A stretch of DNA of 64,000 nt from Owenia fusiformis (taxonomy: Eukaryota > Annelida > Polychaeta > Sabellida > Oweniidae): the NCBI GenBank assembly GCA_903813345.2, contig CAIIXF020000009.1:36943759-37007758 (forward strand), read 5' to 3'. The notes beneath the pieces are model-generated. The model saw only the letters and a list, made by a program, of their open reading frames with translations, searched no databases and had not been told where the DNA came from. This document shows positions 44,772-58,047 of the stretch, piece after piece. The position numbers were made by a program, and so were the translations under genes. Position 1 is the first letter of the stretch; every line of letters starts with the position of its first letter.

Positions 44772-45341
44772 ATGGGAGGGAATCTATCGAAGATTGGAGC
44801 ATTGCACGTAGTTATGCTGGGACTAGATTCGGCTGGAAAAACCACTGTCTTGTATCGTTTAAAATTTGACCAGTATGTCAATACTGTGCCAACAATTGGA
44901 TTTAATTGCGAGAAAGTGAAAGGCCAACTTGGAAAAGCTAAAGGCGTTTCTTTCATGATTTGGGACGTCGGTGGACAAGATAAGCTTCGACCATTATGGA
45001 GGTCATATACGCGTGCAACAGATGGTATAGTGTTTGTTATTGACTCAGTAGATCATGATCGCATGGAGGAGGCAAGGATTGAACTTCTTAAAGCTGCACG
45101 GTGTCATGAAAATTTAGGTGTACCCATTTTAGTCATAGCTAACAAACAGGATCTACCTGGTGCAAAAACACCTGAAGAAATTGAGCAAGTTATGGGTCTC
45201 AAGGAACTAACGGGACGTTTAACCCACGTTCATCCGGCCTGTGCCATAACTGGGGATGGCCTTGATGAAGGGCTAGAACAGTTGCATGACATGGTAATAA
45301 AAAGGCGGAAGCTAATAAAACTAAGTAAGAAGAAACGGTGA
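44772..45341 (+). CDS. ARL4: ARL4-type ADP-ribosylation-factor-like small GTPase
   Basis: A single-exon gene of 189 residues, with a length and lack of introns typical of ARL4. It has G2 for N-myristoylation, P-loop GLDSAGKT (17-24), switch I VPTIGFN (39-45), WDVGGQ (64-69), NKQD (124-127) and CAITGDG (157-163). The C-terminal basic tail KRRKLIKLSKKKR is the ARL4 hallmark, acting as membrane and nuclear targeting signal. ARL4 proteins recruit cytohesin ARF-GEFs to the plasma membrane and act in actin remodelling; this is family knowledge. Residue 20 is Ser where vertebrate ARL4 has Cys. An AATAAA at 46057-46062 would give a 0.7-kb 3' UTR. I cannot tell which vertebrate paralogue (A, C or D) it corresponds to; a single ancestral ARL4 is likely. 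Confidence 0.96.
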   Translation: MGGNLSKIGALHVVMLGLDSAGKTTVLYRLKFDQYVNTVPTIGFNCEKVKGQLGKAKGVSFMIWDVGGQDKLRPLWRSYTRATDGIVFVIDSVDHDRMEEARIELLKAARCHENLGVPILVIANKQDLPGAKTPEEIEQVMGLKELTGRLTHVHPACAITGDGLDEGLEQLHDMVIKRRKLIKLSKKKR

Positions 45342-46056
45342 TAATAAGCCTAACCATTTATTTAGTGGCTCAATTTGTATATTAGTGAACATTAGCGTGT
45401 AAATACTCATTACAAAGAAAATGCTGAGCATTTTGGTCACAATTTTGTATTACATTGAACTAATACGCCTTAATGGTGTTCTTTCATGTATGTATTCATA
45501 ATCGTTCAAGATGGGTGGTTTTGACATTTTGGAAATAAGATCTAGATCTCAAGCAAAGTACTTATCTGGTCATGTAATCTGTTCAATGTACAAGTACATA
45601 TTCCATGTAAGGAACATTCCATTAATGGAAAACATAGCATGTTTAATACAGACAGGCGATGCCGATACTTACAAAAATACACTTAACAGACTGCCTGAGC
45701 TTGTGAAAAAAGTAGTACAGTGTACTTCTTTACATCAGCTTAACATTCAAAGTATGTTTGATAAGATATCAAATCAACATAAGTAAGAATATATGTAATT
45801 TTCCTGCTGAATATCAAGTCTCGCCAAGAAGTAATATTGAAAGCCATGAAATGGTAGGCCTAGCTAGAATTGAATCACCGGAAAGGAATGATGTAACTTA
45901 CTTTACAGTTTAAGTCAAAACACATCACATCATTGTTTTCATACGTTATAACAGTTTTTTGTGATAGACATTGAACACCCTGAAGAGCGAAGGGTTATCA
46001 TTGCTTAAAACTGTATATTATTGTTAATGTGTTGAAATATCAGCTAAATTGTTTTT

Positions 46057-46062
46057 AATAAA
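46057..46062 (+). terminator. Polyadenylation signal AATAAA, probably for ARL4
   Basis: First canonical hexamer in a suitable context downstream of ARL4, preceded by a T-rich stretch. Confidence 0.4.
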
Positions 46063-46780
46063 ACAACAGCTGTTATAAGGAAGAAATCAAGATCTGACAT
46101 TTGAATTAAAAGTGAATGGAAAAATCAATGAAATTATGTAGATTGCGCTTTTGATAATGTAAATGTTACATATTGAAATCCAAATATGAATCTATAGGTT
46201 ATATGATCCATCGTACAAGAATTCCCTTTTTAAAGAAAGTCATCATTTATTCTGTACAAACACATGCTTTTTTAGAGTGTTCCCTTTCCAAATATCAAAG
46301 ACAAAGTGGTAGAATAATTTGGCCTGTGATTGTGAAAGTGAACAGTTTAAAAAGAATCAGAACTGACCTTTCCGTTAGTATGTTATGAATTTCAGTATTG
46401 TAGCGTCCTTGAATCTCAACACATAAAGATTGTGGTATTGGGATTATGTGTATTCATATAAATAAGGAATCCAGCCTTGAGCAATTGGTGGAAATAGGGT
46501 TTTGTTTTGAAATGAGTTTGATATAACTTTACAAGTACATTCAACTTGTAACCTGTTTGAACAAGGAATGGTACAATACTTGGGAGCTTATACTGTACAA
46601 TTGTTTGAATGTAGTTAAAATTGGCATATCTAAAAATCATGCATTTTATTTTCATTTCTTGTTTTTTTGGAGTATTCGGAGGCCTAACGTGGATTAGCTC
46701 GCCAAAAATTCATTCTGAGAATTAACTTTTCTTTTTAGCCTTAGATTGAACATGAATTTGATATTATTTTTTGGGACATA

Positions 46781-46966
46781 CAGGGTCTCCATAAAAGTAA
46801 GATTATGCATAAACATGACTAACTAATGTTATACATTTCAACCTTATTATTGATTAATGACCAATGACTAGAAACAGAACTCTTTTTAGATATTAAAGAG
46901 TGAACTGTGGTTGCTGGAGTAGCACAATGATAACAGGACAAGTAATCTCACTTATGGGATACCCTG
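46781..46966. mobile_element. Short TA-flanked mariner-type MITE
   Basis: Ends CAGGGTCTCCATAA and TTATGGGATACCCTG are imperfectly inverted and flanked by TA on both sides. 186 bases, no coding capacity. Confidence 0.6.
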
Positions 46967-49656
46967 TATGAACATTGGTTATAAAAGATGTTTTAAATCT
47001 TGCCATGTAGGGTGCCATGATTGTTGAAAGAAAATAAACAAAACATTAGAATATGTCAAAGACCACACATGCTCTGAAAATAAACTGGATATATACATGG
47101 GACTGTAGCTTAGAAAGAAATACAGGTCATTGGGTATGTAAATATTCAAGGCTTCATATATATGTAATTTAAGTAACTTGTTTAACATAAACAATGGAAA
47201 TATCACAAAATACAAGTACAGTACTTAAAACATTAAACATCTGGTTTTTGTAACAGGTCCCTTTGTTGCCCCCTCCCCCATTCTCTTTCATATTTAACCA
47301 TGTGGAAAAGTAAATGGGGGGGGGGGTCAGCCAATACAAGACAAGTGACATCAAGCATTAGCAAATATTAGCTATTTATGATAGTATTGTACATTTATTT
47401 CTTAGAAGCTGACAAATGTACTTGTTGTTTTGTAAACAATATCTAAATGTGTACGTGAACCAGCTGCTGGGACTTCATATGTCATATGAAATAATTAATT
47501 TGATTACAATACAAGATTTGTATTCTACACATTGATTGGAGTAATTTGCATTTTTTAAAATTGAATTTATTTACTTACCACATTTTGTTGTACATGCATT
47601 TTAAATAGTTATGAAAAATGAAATATATCATCGAAATGATTCAATTATATAACTACCAAAATTTCTTGTGAAAATTATTTGGCAGACTGTCTAAAGCATA
47701 ACCCCATGGAAAACATGGAAAATGGCTCATTAGGAAGTTATAAATGGATATATTGTCTCAATTTGAAGTTTTAAGGTAGCTCAGTGTTGAAAAAGAAATT
47801 TGGGGGGGGGGTGTTGTTTAACAAAAAAAATTGAATTGAACTATTATTCTGCCATCCACATAATTCCAATTTCATAAATTATGGGAGTGTTCACTAAGAA
47901 AATTGACATTGGTGCATTAACTTTAACATTTTGAATCTCAGAATATAAGAAACGGTTAAACCATAAATGATGCTAAACATAGCAACACAGCATCACTTCT
48001 AACTTTGAAAAATGAATCACTTGCTAAATTTTGTAGTCTGGATTATCACAAAGTCATGAAATGGATATATGTATGTGATACTATAAGGCTAGCACAAGTT
48101 GTTTATTTGTTTATTTCAAGATGATACAGATCAGATGAATGCCTCCTTGTAACTATGATAGTAATTTACCCGGCTTAATCATTTAATCATTCATTGTATT
48201 AGTCTCCAAGAAAAACTTTATCCAGTGAGAGTTACAAGATATCAGAAATTTGACTAATCATTTTAGTATCTGTCTGAACCGAATCCCAAATGATTATTCT
48301 TATTTTACTTGGACGGAATTGTGAACGTGAACCAAATATGCAGTAAAGGCGAGAAAACTTTATGAAAATGCACCTTTTGCAGATTACAGACATGTTCAAA
48401 TCTTATTCTACTGGAATCCTTATTCCACTGGAATATAATTTCAGGCTGTAAGTTAGTAGACATAGTTCTAAGTATTGGTTCATCAATCAATTTTTATTAA
48501 ACCCAAGTGTAGATACTGGACATTGATAGACTTCCACAGATCAATAATGGATCAATTTTGCACCAAAGCTAATCAAAACACTCTCTGATCACTCTTATTT
48601 CATCCTTATTTCACCTCATTTCTCTTAAATTTGAATGGACTGCTTCATTTTCTTGCATTTTTTTATACAATTAAGGGTCATGGCTGATTCACTGTTGCTA
48701 AGGTTTTCAGTTTCATCCATGGCTTTGGTTTATATGTAGATTACCATGTCTTGGCCTAGCAGACTCATGGTGCCATATCTTTAAAGTGTTACCCTGCGGG
48801 AACTAAGTCAGTGTTATGGTCAATCAACCTGATAACCAGATACCCATAGAAAAAACTCATGGTAGTCATCATTGTAAACATGAAATAACCCAATAAAAAA
48901 TAAGATTAAATAAGGAAAACTGCACATAATTATAAAGTAAATTGGCACCTTAATGTAATAAAAATGCAGTAATATCAAACATATCATGCTCCAAGAGAGA
49001 AATAGTGTTAAATAGGCATAACCAGGTCATTCTTTTCAAGATGAAAGCAAGCATCATGGTTGTGTGATTAATGACTGCATGTTAATCTAGAATGTGGAAT
49101 GGTGTCTCAGCTGTGCTTTCATGTTACACTTCTTCTACCAGGATTGTTGTTTGGACACTTTCATTTCATCATCTTGTTTTAAATGACATGAATCAACTGT
49201 TTGTATTGGTTTATTGTTGCAATCTAAGACTCAATTTAGAAATGTAGTACAACTGTACAAGGCAAGGTTAAATAAGTTATTTGATTCTGATCTCTGCCCA
49301 CTCATTTTCTTAAAAGACCCTTTCATGTATGTTCTTTTTCATCAGCTTCCAAAACAACACTGTATATCTACATGCATCGATCATCAATAAGAATCCTTTA
49401 CATGTTTATGCTTATATTGATCTCAAAAGACACTTTTGAAAATCTCTGGAGCTTTAACATCATTGGTTTCTGAAATAAATGTAAAAAAAAGTGCATTAAT
49501 TTGTAAATAAGGCCTAAGGGAGTACTGTTTTTTCTCAAATATGGATTTTTTGTCTCTTAATATAATTGCTTCAATGTGAAATTGGTGTCCTGGATTACTA
49601 ACATTTATTTGGCTTTTCTTGAGTTCCGTCTGGTGCATGAACTCAAAAATATTGCC
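46967..49656. other. Intergenic AT-rich sequence
   Basis: No exon or array supported. It holds G-rich homopolymer runs near 47320 and 47805. Confidence 0.4.
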
Positions 49657-50038
49657 AATTAGAGTCCATGCAGTAAAAGCTAAAAAATAAGAAATCAAAA
49701 TACCATTTTGCAATAATATATGGAAAAATATATTCCTATTGTATGAATGACATTTGTATATCTTGGATTGCTTCAAGTTTGGCTTATAAAGTGTGTGGCC
49801 TCTTATATTTGGATGCTTCTCTGCCATGTTATTTTCAATAAGATTAACATGGCTGAAATTCTTCAAATTACAAGACGGCACAAGCTTATTGCACAAAAAA
49901 CTAAAAAATCTGAAATATACAAATGTCATTCATGTACATTATGAATATACTTTTCCATATATTATTGCACAATGGTCTCCCAATTTCTTATTTTTGCCGT
50001 TCTACTGACGCAATGAAGCAGTGAAATGGACTCTAATT
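49657..50038. mobile_element. Foldback MITE
   Basis: Nearly the whole 382 bases fold on itself around 49840. Termini are AATTAGAGTCCAT and ATGGACTCTAATT. Open frames across it on both strands are by-products of the palindrome. Confidence 0.75.
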
Positions 50039-53000
50039 AATATACTTAATAAACTTATGTAAAGGAATGGTGATGTACATACTCAGAAACTATAGTCTTG
50101 AATATTTTTTTTAGCAATGCTTCAAACTGAGTCACGGAAGTCAATAACTTCAAAACCACAATTTTATTATTTTTAGATGCATACAAGATGGCTAATGAGA
50201 CCATAGCAATCTCTTTAACCTTATATCCAAGGCTTCTGAATCTGTTTTTTTTGTTATGTATATCCCCAAATCAGTAGCCAAACACATTAACTTGCATTAT
50301 CTAAACATAAATGTAAAACAACAACACATCATGTAGTATTAACTATCCTAAGTACCTTCTTGTGGTAAGTATGTTACAAGAAGTATGTTTGCCATCTGGG
50401 ATCCCTGGAAAATTCTCTCAAAATTATTATGTTTTCTGATTGTTGTTATTAGATTGTATCCATTGCATGTCCAAATTATTGTATGCATTACAATGTCATG
50501 TCCAGTTTGTATGCATTACAATTATACCTTGTTCAACATATAAATTGCATGTTTCCATTTACTGGCACTTACTCACCCAATCTGAAACTTTGTAATTAGC
50601 GAGAAACTGGACATGATGAAGTACTTATGGTGTGGTCCTTATTTGCCATCAAAACTGCAATTAAGTAAATTATTCTCTTATTTTTTAATCATATTTTTAT
50701 ACTACCCTATTATATTACTGATTTGGGGATATAATCAACTAAGCATATTTTGTGTTTTGGGATTTTAAAAATAACCAGCAATGTGGCATGTATTTCTAAG
50801 AGATAGGATGTCACCTTGGGACATGGTGTCAGATAGAATATATTGAACTAATTGGTTAGTCCAGCTGTACATCTGATAACACCATCCATTTGGGTTAAGA
50901 TGCAAAAGGGGAGACTGCTAGAGGCTGTCTCCTTGGGGAGATAACGAGAGATAGTTTGATGTAACTTGCCACCAGCAGTTTTCAAACTGGATAAACCACG
51001 TCTAGATTAGTCATCTACTTTCTCTGAGTTTTCATATTGCAAGTTGCAACTCAGAAAAAATGAGCGGAGGATATACTCGTATCATAATGATTTTAAAAGT
51101 TTTTTAGGTTGCAGTTCATCTAATATATTAGTCTATAAAGAAATCATTATCACCGTGCGTTTTGAGAACAGCTTAGAAAAACAGGGCTAATATCTGAATC
51201 AAAATACAGTCAATCCTGCTTGTCAATATGGAAAATATAACAATCAAAAATTACCATAATGTGGTTTTTCACACCATGTTAGCATCTAAGAAAACCCCCC
51301 TGTTGTTGTGAAGATGAGCTGTATAGTGTTTTGGCTGGTCATGCTACACGATTAAAGCAATTACTGTGCTCATGTGGTTAAATTTATGGTACTTTCCAGG
51401 GGACCCTATACATACATGTATAGGATAGCATGTTTGCACGTTGCATATATTTTGTCTAGTGCATGATTGCCCTATGTGCAATGCGTTATCCTGTCTGTTG
51501 AACATCAACCAAGAAACTGATTTTCAAATATATGTAGCATGGATCAAGCAGTTTTTATATGCAGTTAGCCTTGCCCAAGTCGGTCTCTTTTACTTATCTT
51601 GATAGCCACGTGTTTATGTTGTAAATGTACGTGGAAACATCAAGAAACAAATGTTTTTAAATGTTTTAACCCAATACCCGTTTGTATGATTAATTGCAAT
51701 TATGAAACTGATTGCCTGAGGGGGATGGTGAGGTCCAAAAATGAACAACTGACAACATAGCGGGAATATGCAAGTGGCAGCAGTTGGCCGAACAATTATG
51801 CGAATATTGTATTTTCAATTAATTTCTGAAAGATCAAGATATTATTGTCAGGTGTGTCAAAATTGCCCCCCCCCCCCACTATCCCCATTATTTATTTGGG
51901 TTTGAGAGAATTAAGGCAAAATAAAGCCTCGATGCATTCTGATACCCATAGCATCTTTCTGTTTCATCTCAGGGCTGAGAAGAAATGAGATGTCATGGTT
52001 TATCATGATGGGCTCGATGTATAACTACTAAACATCTTAGTCGACCGAGACTTGATGCAAAACCATCTTTAAGGATGGGGAGCACCATGTTGGCAGATGA
52101 AGCATCCCTTATCGTATTGATTAAATGTAACAGAATTAAGCTACAAGATGTTGTATTAAATAAGGTGCATGTTAAAGTGCCCTTATTACTTTCTGGTGCA
52201 TTTGGATAACATATTGCGTCAACATGGCTTTATTTAGTTTTTATCTGTTTGCTACTAAATATACTCTCTAATTCAAGACTATCTGGCCTCACCTCAGTTG
52301 TCGCCATACATCGAGACCCTGAACCCCCTGTCTGCCCATAGAAAACACGGGTTTGATTCTAGACTCATAGGCATTGCCAAGGGGAGGGGTGCGATGGGTG
52401 CGATCGCATAACACCCATAACCACTAAAATACAACCAGTAGATAGGGGAAGAGAAGAGCTTTAAAATGCTTTTTATTTGAAGCTTCTAGCTCAATTTTGA
52501 AGGAAGTCGCATCAATTTTTGTAAAATTCAAAACAAATCTTAAAATTTGGGGTTGCTTATGCCACGATCGCAAGCCCCCGGACTGAAAACCGATTTTTTT
52601 TTGGCGATCGCTCCCCCTCTGGACTGAAAGCATTTTGTACTATATGTATACTCCAAACCAAACAAAATTGTTTCAGAAAACATTGAAACACACGAAAGCA
52701 ATTATTGTCAACAATAAATAATTCATATTTTCTGATTCAAGGTTGGGATATTTCCTATATCAACCCCAGTCTACCACATATATAATTAATTATATCCGTT
52801 GTATATAGTCTTTAATCTTCATACTTGTTGACGGTAAAACCTGAAGCCACTTGGATATTTTGTTTGTGTTTTGTCTGTATGAGTACCTACATGCGGTGCG
52901 ACTGAGCCAAGTACAATATGCAGATAAATCTCTCTTTTAAACAACCAAAATCAAACTATTGGAAAAAGTATCTTCATGCCCGCGACCATTATTAGTTTAG

Positions 53001-53428
53001 CACCTTTTCAAAGAGTATACTCTTGCATCAACTCTCTGTGATCTGATGACTTGATGCAAGACTTTCCAAAGTTTTTCAGGAACATTCCACTATCACATTG
53101 AAAGTCGAAAATTAAGAAGTTTTCTCCACTTTACGAAAGGTTCTGGTATTAACCAAAAGATAAAAAAAGTCTGCCTAACTTAACGTAACGATATTCACTG
53201 TAGTGTGGTGTGATGTGGTGAAGTGTAGTGTAATGCAGTGTACTGTACCTTGTACCATATTGTATTCAATTGTCTTGCAACTTTTTGGGGTGTCACTCAT
53301 CGCCCATGGTAGTTTGGACGTTAATGTCAAATAAAATGTGCTCTGAGGTGCAGAGGGTTTTCTTGTGAACTTGGATTTTGGCGTCATATTATAACCGCAA
53401 TAAAAGTATATTGTACATATGCATAATA
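50039..53428. other. Intergenic sequence, no supported gene
   Basis: Contains a poly-C run near 51867 and short repeat fragments (a GAGAAGAAATGAGATGTC block near 51977 recurs near 60368). No exon pair with splice sites and family similarity. Confidence 0.4.
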
Positions 53429-54420
53429 CAGGGTGTCCAAAAAAAACAGGACCGTAAGAAAGTTGAATAACTCGGTCAATTTTGCATATTTTGCCTTGAA
53501 ATTTCAGAATTATTTAGTTCATTTAATGTGAATTTTGTTGTGACAGTTTGATAATAATCTACCAATTGAGTCGAAAACTACAGCTCCTTACAAAACATGC
53601 CCCAAATGTGCAAATCTCATCGTTATGCACAATTCAATCCGGCGAACAAAGCTGTTGATGATGCTGATCCTCCTACACACATTTCTTTCTGAATGGACAA
53701 GTTTGTTCCAAGAACAATTACTCCTGATGAAGTGTTACAGCATCCATTGCATTCTGAACAATGCACTCCCTGGGTGGCAATGAGGAAACATGGAATCATT
53801 AGTCCCTTTTGGTTCGAAGGTGACTGGGGACTTGCTACCACCATGAACAAGGACCAGTAAGTTCTCACCAAGTTTTGGAGGTCACTAAGCACCAGAAAGG
53901 ACATCTAAGGAGATAATTAAGCAGTGGTTTCAACAAGCCAATACCACTCCAACACTGCAAATGATATGCTAAAATGGTTTAGGCAATGCTTTGGTGGTCA
54001 GCTCATCAGTTGCAGAACGCAAACCATATTGGCAGCTCATTCGCCTGATCTAATTCCCCCAAATTTTTATCTTTGAGGATTTCTCAAAGCCAATGTGTAT
54101 ACTGACAGGCCCCTAACAATCTTAAGAGGGCAATAACTACTAGTACCCCAATATTCACCATCCACATTAATGTGTATAGGTAAGGGTCATTAACAACTTT
54201 GTTCGCAGGGTTCGTTTGTGCATAGAGAGGAGAAGTGCCCACTTTGAGCATGTTTTGTAAAGGACTGTAGTTTTTGACACAATGAACAGATTATCATCAA
54301 ACTTTCAGAACAAAATTCACATTGAATGAACTAAATAATTCTCAAATTTCAAGGCAAAATATGCAAAATTGACCGAGTTATTCAACTTTCTTACGGTCCT
54401 GTTTTTTTTTGGACACCCTG
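53429..54420 (+). mobile_element. Decayed mariner transposon with long inverted ends
   Basis: Ends CAGGGTGTCC and GGACACCCTG are flanked by TA, and the inverted arms run about 180 bases. Inside, broken plus-strand frames resemble mariner transposase: WVAMRKHGIISPFWFEGDWG, then HTANDMLKWFRQCFGGQLIS and FYLWGFLKANVY-like residues, in the order of the DDE catalytic domain. Stops and frameshifts interrupt it and the N-terminal half is absent, so it is dead. Confidence 0.82.
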
Positions 54421-57400
54421 TACATTGCTTTTCAGAGACACAGGATATTAAACTTTTATTAAATCAAATTCACATAAAAATGCAGTCAATACTATAAAAT
54501 ATTTAAATTCAGATATTATCTTGGAAGGATAAAAGCTTTTCTTTATCCTGGGTTATTATTAAGTTCAGTAGATTAAGCTTCTTGAATTTTGAAATAAAAA
54601 TATTTATCTTGTAGTTTACAAAATGCCAATAATTTTCGATTTCTATCTGAATTAAACAAATCCCTTCTTAGAGTTTTATTCTCCCATCACAAGCAACGTC
54701 ACGATTGATCCGTACTTGTGATCATGTGGAATGCTAAAAATAAATCAATTTCGATTTGGAAATGAAATAAACCAACAAAAGCAACTTGTTCATATATTGC
54801 AACAGTCAACATGTTCTTCGCTTTGAATTATTTTCTGATATTAAAAAAATTAAAATCAATATAACATATTTACAGGTTGTAGTGGCTATGGCCCCCAAGA
54901 GGGGTATTGACGAGAACGAGGAAGGTGCCCGGGTTAAGGTGGTCCCAAGATGAACAAATTTGGACATTCGATCTGGAATTCGATTTGTGGAATCATGCGC
55001 GAAGTCTGCTGACGAAAGTTCTGTGCAATTTCAATCGAACACGTACAAATCAGTAATTTCAGAAATGGTTTCAGATTCCCATTCCATGTGTGAACTGGAA
55101 TACTGGACAGGACGATGGAGAAATAATGACGAAGTAATTCGTGTTACTTGTAAGAAGCCTCACTTGTATCAACAAACAGAAGTGTTCCGTGACATTCACC
55201 TGTGGAGATTGTGTATTTTAAAGTATCCATCTGTTTCCAAAATGTATACTTTGTTTTCCTGTCAATTTCCTTGTATACAAATAATACCGAAGAAGGGACT
55301 TCAAATTTGTCTTGCGTTGAATGTTTGATTTGATTTTGGGGACTGCAATATTAAGTTTTGAAAAATATCTGAAAATAAAATTATGCGGGTAATTATTTGG
55401 ATCGTCTTATATTGGGACTGTTTGCATTGGCTATATTCTACCTTGTAGCATGGGGTGTAAGAAACCGAACCCACTACTTTAAAAGTAAGTTTTACCTTTA
55501 ACTTCGTAACTGAGTGTTATAGTATTCAGGTGGGGGGGGGGTCAGTGACTTACTCCTCGTGACGTGGAGTTATCAACAACACAGGAACATCTCATGATTC
55601 ACCTAAAATTTGAATCATAGTCTTTGAAATTCCGACAAGTGGGAAGCAACACCATCTTACTGTAACTGATACCGCGTACATGTTGTTGTTGTTGACGTTG
55701 GAGAAATCAAAGTAATTACTGATGACGGTAATGCTGTTCCCCAAGGCGTGGCTACTGTGATTTATGCTGAGGTTCATGCCGGGGATAATCCTTTGATCTT
55801 CCATGTATTAAACATAGAAAACGATCTCTGTGAACATAAAACGCAGATTGGCCTTCAGTGATTTTCTACCCTAAGCAAAAGCCAGTAGTGTGGCTAGATA
55901 TATAGTTAACCGATGGGTAATATCCCTCGGGGGATGGGGAAGGGTAAGATCCCTCGGGGGATTGGGAATATGGTTGGCTACTTATCGGAACATTGTATTG
56001 AACAACAATGAAGTAACTTTTAATTCGTTCGATTCAAAATATGAAAAAATGGGAGAAAAGAAACGATACTTTGATTTCCAAAATTTCTTGAGGAATCGTA
56101 ATGAATGTAAAACGACCGACACATTATACACAAAGTAAACCTATAAGTTTAATTGCGCTGGACATTTTGAAATAAGATCGCTTGCAAATCAAGATTGTGT
56201 GTAAAATAAGTTCAAGAAATCTATGCCCATTAAGATAAGTAAGAGGCGATTACAAAGACAGCTAGCCATAATTAGGATGAATCATATGTCGTTTTTGATT
56301 ATTTTTTACTGATCCTATCCAATACATAGTGTATTTTGGCGTTGATGATCGATCAATGTCTTAAATCATCCATTCCTCTTGGGACTTACAATACTTAATG
56401 AAGGCTAAGACAAGAAGAGCAATCACTCTTTATACAGGAATTCTGTCGTAGATTCGGATTATTTTCCCGGGTTATTTTCTTACCAAGTTCATGCTCGTTT
56501 TTTTTACATCAGTTGTTATTTGGACACTATACGTAATTAGGCGTCCACCATCATCGTCGCGCTACACCGCTGTACATACTTACAATCTACCCTGCGCGCA
56601 GAGTCTAGTTATAAACTACAGAGATTTATTGTAAAATGAAAGAGTGAAGACGAAGCTCTCTTTTAAGAAGTGAAGTCGAACGAATGCAAAGGGTACCTAC
56701 AATCCTGCAAACAGTCTTCGGAACTTGAAAACCCGGTTTTGGTTTCTCTGTTGGCATGGTTTAAATGAAGTTTTAAATATTTTAAATAGCGTTTTACTTG
56801 TTTTGCCAACTATACTCACGTAAACTAAAGTAATTTACTTAAATTCATATATAGAAAGGGGCTTGTGTATTATTCGTTTTTGAATTATTCATGGTCTCTA
56901 ACAACCATGGATTGTGGTTGAAATAAGTGATACATGTAGAGGGGTCCTTGGCAAAACCTCAGTTTGCATGATATCGTCGCACAGTTTCAAACTGTAGATA
57001 GTTGATGATAATGAAGATGATTTGTGAGCGATATATTGTGTTATTGCGACCGGAAAACTTCATTGACATTATGACCCTATCACCTTACAAACGCCAGCTT
57101 GTTGGATTGGTAAATTATTTATAACAATTTCAAATTTTTAAATCACACAATGATTCTTTCTTCATTTACTGCAAAAACAAACACCCAATACCTTCATCAA
57201 CAGAATTTTGATTTCGACACCACAAGACTGGATCGTCTTGGATTACCAAGGTATATGGAGTTATCCTTGAAAATCTGGTAGCAGACTGGATAGATAGGCA
57301 GAGGTCAATTTGCGTGTGTACAAGAGCTTTCGGGCGGGTGGTTGACATGTGTTTTATGTCAGGCGCACATATCCAACACCGACTCATATTAAGTGTTTAC

Positions 57401-58047
57401 ACTATAAAACGATAAATGGAACCAAACCCAGGTTTTCCGTACTACTGATGAGTAAATAGACTAGTCTTGTTTCCGGCTCTTGTCTCCCCATTCTATACAA
57501 CTGTAACTGCCAAGTAGATAGTGGGAACTATTCAGGGACTTGATGCACCTATGAACCCAGTGAGCCTATGAGCCATTATACCCCTGGCATTCTCTTTTTG
57601 GGAGACATTAGGATTAGTTAATTCTCCTTTAAAAGACATGATGTCACCATCTATTGGTGTTTTTTGGGGGGTTTCAAGTCGTCATTACACATTGTCTCAC
57701 CAGGTAACAAATCAATATTTTACTTCTTTATATGGTTTGTGCAGGCTGATTCTGTTTTTTCTGTTTGCGTTATTCTGTCACGCTCGGTAACGTCATTATA
57801 GCCATTGGGGACTGATCATTCTGCAAAATTAGACAGTACATGTAGGCTATCTGTTAGATGCTGCCATCTATAAAGCACATCAAAAATAATTTTCAAATCC
57901 AGAAAAAGCCTCCAATTTTTTGTATGTATCAATTTTATCTTATTTTAAAGATGTCACGGTGTTGATATGATATCTGCAAGGGCAGATGAAAAATCTCAAA
58001 TCCTCTAACATCGGCTCTATAATTGGATAAAGAAGAATCACCAAATT
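54421..58047. other. Intergenic sequence, no supported gene
   Basis: A few frames with better codon texture exist (54960-55328 plus; 55661-55804 minus ending at a GTAAGA donor) but no partner exons or known family support them. Confidence 0.35.

Noticed and set aside
45511-45786. A 91-codon frame downstream of ARL4 starting MGGFDILEIRSRS
   Set aside because: It lies in the likely ARL4 3' UTR before the AATAAA, resembles no known family, and the region's AT content makes such a frame unremarkable.
49423-50008. Open frames on both strands (168, 65 and 71 codons)
   Set aside because: They cross a foldback MITE, and their mutual similarity comes from the inverted repeat.
53623-53904. A 93-codon minus-strand frame
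   Set aside because: It is antisense to the decayed mariner transposase on the plus strand.
54960-55328. A 122-codon plus-strand frame with fair coding texture
   Set aside because: No recognised family and no partner exon with matching splice phase, so it was not listed as a gene.
55661-55804. Possible minus-strand first exon ending at a GTAAGA donor
   Set aside because: Good donor and start, but no downstream exon or family similarity could be found.
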